Shown here: positions 5,812 through 7,148 of the stretch, in pieces
How positions within the stretch are numbered: position 1 is the first letter of the stretch
Layout: every line of letters starts with the position of its first letter
Assembly: GCA_934526185.1 (NCBI GenBank)
Contig: CAKTAA010000108.1
Location: 1-7,148, forward strand
Direction of reading: 5' to 3'
Source of the DNA: an uncultured Eubacteriales bacterium
Lineage (GTDB): Bacteria > Bacillota > Clostridia > Oscillospirales > CAG-272
Length of the DNA: 7,148 bases
Position numbers and translations under genes: made by a program
The notes under the pieces: model-generated
Database searches by the model: none
What the model was told of the DNA's origin: nothing
What the model saw: the letters and a program-made list of their open reading frames with translations, nothing else

Positions 5812-6720
5812 TTACAGCTTGGTCGGATCCAAATAGTTCATCTTCTCGATAGCGTCGATCAGCTCTTTTTGCTCTTCGGGGCTGATGGTGCGCAAAGGCT
5901 CACGAATAGAATCATGGGCAATCACGCCGCGATGCTTCAGGCATACCTTATATCTGGACATGTTGTTAGGACCGCTGATGTAGTCGATCATCAGATTCGT
6001 CTTTTTCTGAAGCTTTCTGGCTAATTCGATATCACCCTTCTGGAAGGCATCGTAAATAGCTACGAAATGCTCAGGAACCACATTAGCATTACCAGAGATT
6101 GTGCCGTCGCCGCCAGCACACAGAGTGACAAAGAAGAGATCGTCGGGACCAGCCAGCACAGAGAATTTGCCGTCGTTGACATTCATGAACTTCATCAGTC
6201 TGGGCATGTCAGGATAGCTGTACTTAATACCAACAACGTTCTTGCAGCGGCTGGCAACTCTTTGGGCCAGTTCCGGTGTGATGTCATTCACAGCCAATTG
6301 GGGAATGCCATACAGATAGATGGAGAAATCATCGGAAACGCTTTGGGCTACCCGAACAAAATATTCCTCAAGCTCTTTCTGATCCAGCTTGAAGTAATAG
6401 GGGGTAACGACACCAATACCATCCGCGCCAACCTTTTCCGCGTGCTGAGCAAGCTCAATGGTATCCTTCGTAGTCAGAGCGCCTACCATGGAGAACACCT
6501 GAACACGGCCGTTAGCAACCTTCAGACAGGTTTCGAGAACCTTTTTGCGCTCTTCTAACGTTAGATAGCACATCTCACCGGTAGAACCGTTGGGATATAA
6601 GCCATGAACACCCTTATCGATCAGGTATTCGCAAAGACTTTCCAAGCTCTTGTAGTCCACCTGCTGATCAGGGGTCATCGGGCAAGAAATCGGGACATTA
6701 ACACCTTTCATTGTTTTCAT
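5812..6720 (-). CDS. DapA/NanA-superfamily lyase (dihydrodipicolinate synthase family, substrate unknown)
   Basis: This 302-residue cytoplasmic TIM-barrel enzyme is a Schiff-base aldolase or dehydratase acting on 2-keto acids, typically making or using pyruvate. Key residues are visible: the carboxylate-binding loop NGSTGE (44-49), catalytic Tyr137 in YGIP (137-140), Schiff-base Lys166 in VVGIKYS (162-168), and GGDGTISGN (203-211). True dihydrodipicolinate synthases carry an Arg two residues after the YNVP Pro; here the residues are Gln141-Leu142, so lysine biosynthesis is unlikely. GSTGE and PYYFK (107-111) are closer to N-acetylneuraminate lyase and keto-deoxy sugar acid aldolases. The ATG at 6720 is 10 nt from AAGGAGG. 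An ATG 7 nt upstream is out of frame and too close, and Met4 lies too far away. It is the first operon gene, so it likely acts on the imported compound or its derivative. Confidence 0.93.
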   Translation of the reverse strand: MKTMKGVNVPISCPMTPDQQVDYKSLESLCEYLIDKGVHGLYPNGSTGEMCYLTLEERKKVLETCLKVANGRVQVFSMVGALTTKDTIELAQHAEKVGADGIGVVTPYYFKLDQKELEEYFVRVAQSVSDDFSIYLYGIPQLAVNDITPELAQRVASRCKNVVGIKYSYPDMPRLMKFMNVNDGKFSVLAGPDDLFFVTLCAGGDGTISGNANVVPEHFVAIYDAFQKGDIELARKLQKKTNLMIDYISGPNNMSRYKVCLKHRGVIAHDSIREPLRTISPEEQKELIDAIEKMNYLDPTKL

Positions 6721-6779
6721 GACACATGTTCCTCCTTGATGTAATGAATTGCCATAAATGAAATAAAACAGTTGGTTTT

Positions 6780-6810
6780 GTGCGTATTTAATAAAATAAA
6801 ATTAACGCAC
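6780..6810. promoter_or_regulatory. Inverted repeat in the operon leader, candidate operator
   Basis: GTGCGT (6780-6785) and ACGCAC (6805-6810) are perfect inverted copies separated by 19 nt of pure A/T. They lie just downstream of the predicted transcription start and about 60 nt before the first gene. GC-containing half-sites in an otherwise AT-rich region stand out and could bind a dimeric repressor; a short leader RNA hairpin is the alternative. The regulator is not in the window. Confidence 0.4.
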
Positions 6811-6825
6811 TTGTGTTTTGTAGAC

Positions 6826-6855
6826 ATATTAATCTTGTTTATACCTAAAAGTCAA
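6826..6855 (-). promoter_or_regulatory. Predicted sigma-A promoter of the lyase-transporter-dehydrogenase operon
   Basis: On the minus strand, TTGACT (6855-6850, five of six matches to the -35 consensus) is followed after 18 nt by TAATAT (6831-6826, four of six to the -10 consensus). Upstream lies A/T-rich sequence that could serve as an UP element. Transcription would start near 6819, giving a leader of about 100 nt. It is the best match I found before the first gene, but AT-rich DNA offers chance matches. Confidence 0.5.
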
Positions 6856-7148
6856 TAGTTTTGAACGATTTTTAAAGATTCGAAAATTGACTTCAACAAT
6901 CGCAATTTGGAATTTATCACTAATTTTTTTAGAAATACAGCCATTTTTTTGTAATTTAGAAGATTAGTTTTATAAACTTGTTGGTTTACATAATTTTATT
7001 CGCTTTGGAATGGGACGGAATTTCAAAAAATTAATAATGGGAGTATGTTGTTCTCTAAAAATAATTACAATTTCTCTAATTGGTATAGTTTGACATGCAT
7101 TTAGGCTTAGTAAGAAAGAGACGACAATCCTAGACATTTTTTGTATCA
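6856..7148. other. AT-rich non-coding region with a weak divergent promoter candidate
   Basis: No coding frame is supported here on either strand. The base composition is much richer in A/T than the operon. Two T7 tracts at 6924-6930 and 6944-6950 are spaced exactly 20 nt, about two helical turns, which could bend the DNA. On the plus strand TGGTATAGT (7081-7089) resembles an extended -10 element and would fire out of the right edge, but no convincing -35 box precedes it. A near inverted repeat (TTATAAAC around 6970-6977 and GTTTACATAA from 6984) is also present. The region probably separates this operon from a gene beyond 7148. Confidence 0.5.

Noticed and set aside
471..6558. Opposite-strand and alternate-frame open reading frames of 60-160 codons inside the six operon genes
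   Set aside because: They lie within clearly conserved genes, have no recognisable domains, and are explained as shadow frames.
5812..6720. Reading the operon as a sialic acid catabolic cluster with the lyase as NanA
   Set aside because: No NanE, NanK, NagA or NagB gene is present, and two hydroxyacid dehydrogenases have no place in that pathway.
7090..7095. Plus-strand TTGACA as the -35 of a rightward promoter
   Set aside because: Nothing resembling a -10 box lies 16-18 nt downstream. The nearby extended -10-like TATAGT lies upstream of it and is only a weak candidate.
1..7148. CRISPR arrays, insertion sequences, tRNA or rRNA genes
   Set aside because: I saw no regularly spaced repeats, transposase motifs, target duplications or cloverleaf or rRNA signatures on either strand.

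Overview
The window looks like a chromosomal piece of an anaerobic Firmicute, most likely a Clostridia member. The reasons are strong AGGAGG-type ribosome binding sites before almost every gene, a Gram-positive style lipoprotein signal with a Ser/Thr/Gly-rich linker, a rubredoxin-like gene end at the left edge, and an AT-rich intergenic region next to genes of moderate GC. I cannot name a genus from this sequence.

Layout, left to right. Positions 1-69 (+) hold the last 22 codons of a rubredoxin-domain protein, followed by a strong intrinsic terminator (143-201). A second, nearly perfect 43-nt palindrome (225-267) separates this gene from a convergent operon. The operon fills 314-6720 on the minus strand. 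In transcription order it encodes a DapA/NanA-superfamily lyase (6720-5812), a family 1 solute-binding lipoprotein (5671-4280), a MalF-type permease (4052-3165, TTG start), a MalG-type permease (3165-2326, coupled through a TAATG overlap), and two different D-2-hydroxyacid dehydrogenases (2282-1317 and 1273-314). The right end (6721-7148) has no gene. It holds the likely operon promoter, an inverted repeat in the 5' leader that could be an operator, and an AT-rich stretch with a weak candidate promoter pointing the other way.

How the genes may work together (inference). The lipoprotein and two permeases import a carbohydrate or sugar acid. No ATPase is encoded, so a shared MsmX/MalK-type ATPase elsewhere would have to power the transporter. 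The lyase, which lacks the Arg expected of dihydrodipicolinate synthase, probably cleaves or dehydrates a 2-keto acid through a Lys166 Schiff base. The two dehydrogenases would interconvert 2-keto acids and D-2-hydroxy acids before or after that step, for example hydroxypyruvate and glycerate. Each family is well known. The combination, without kinase, isomerase, ATPase or regulator in view, does not match a named pathway I can identify, so the substrate is open. Three intercistronic or leader structures may tune the relative expression of the binding protein, the permeases and the enzymes.
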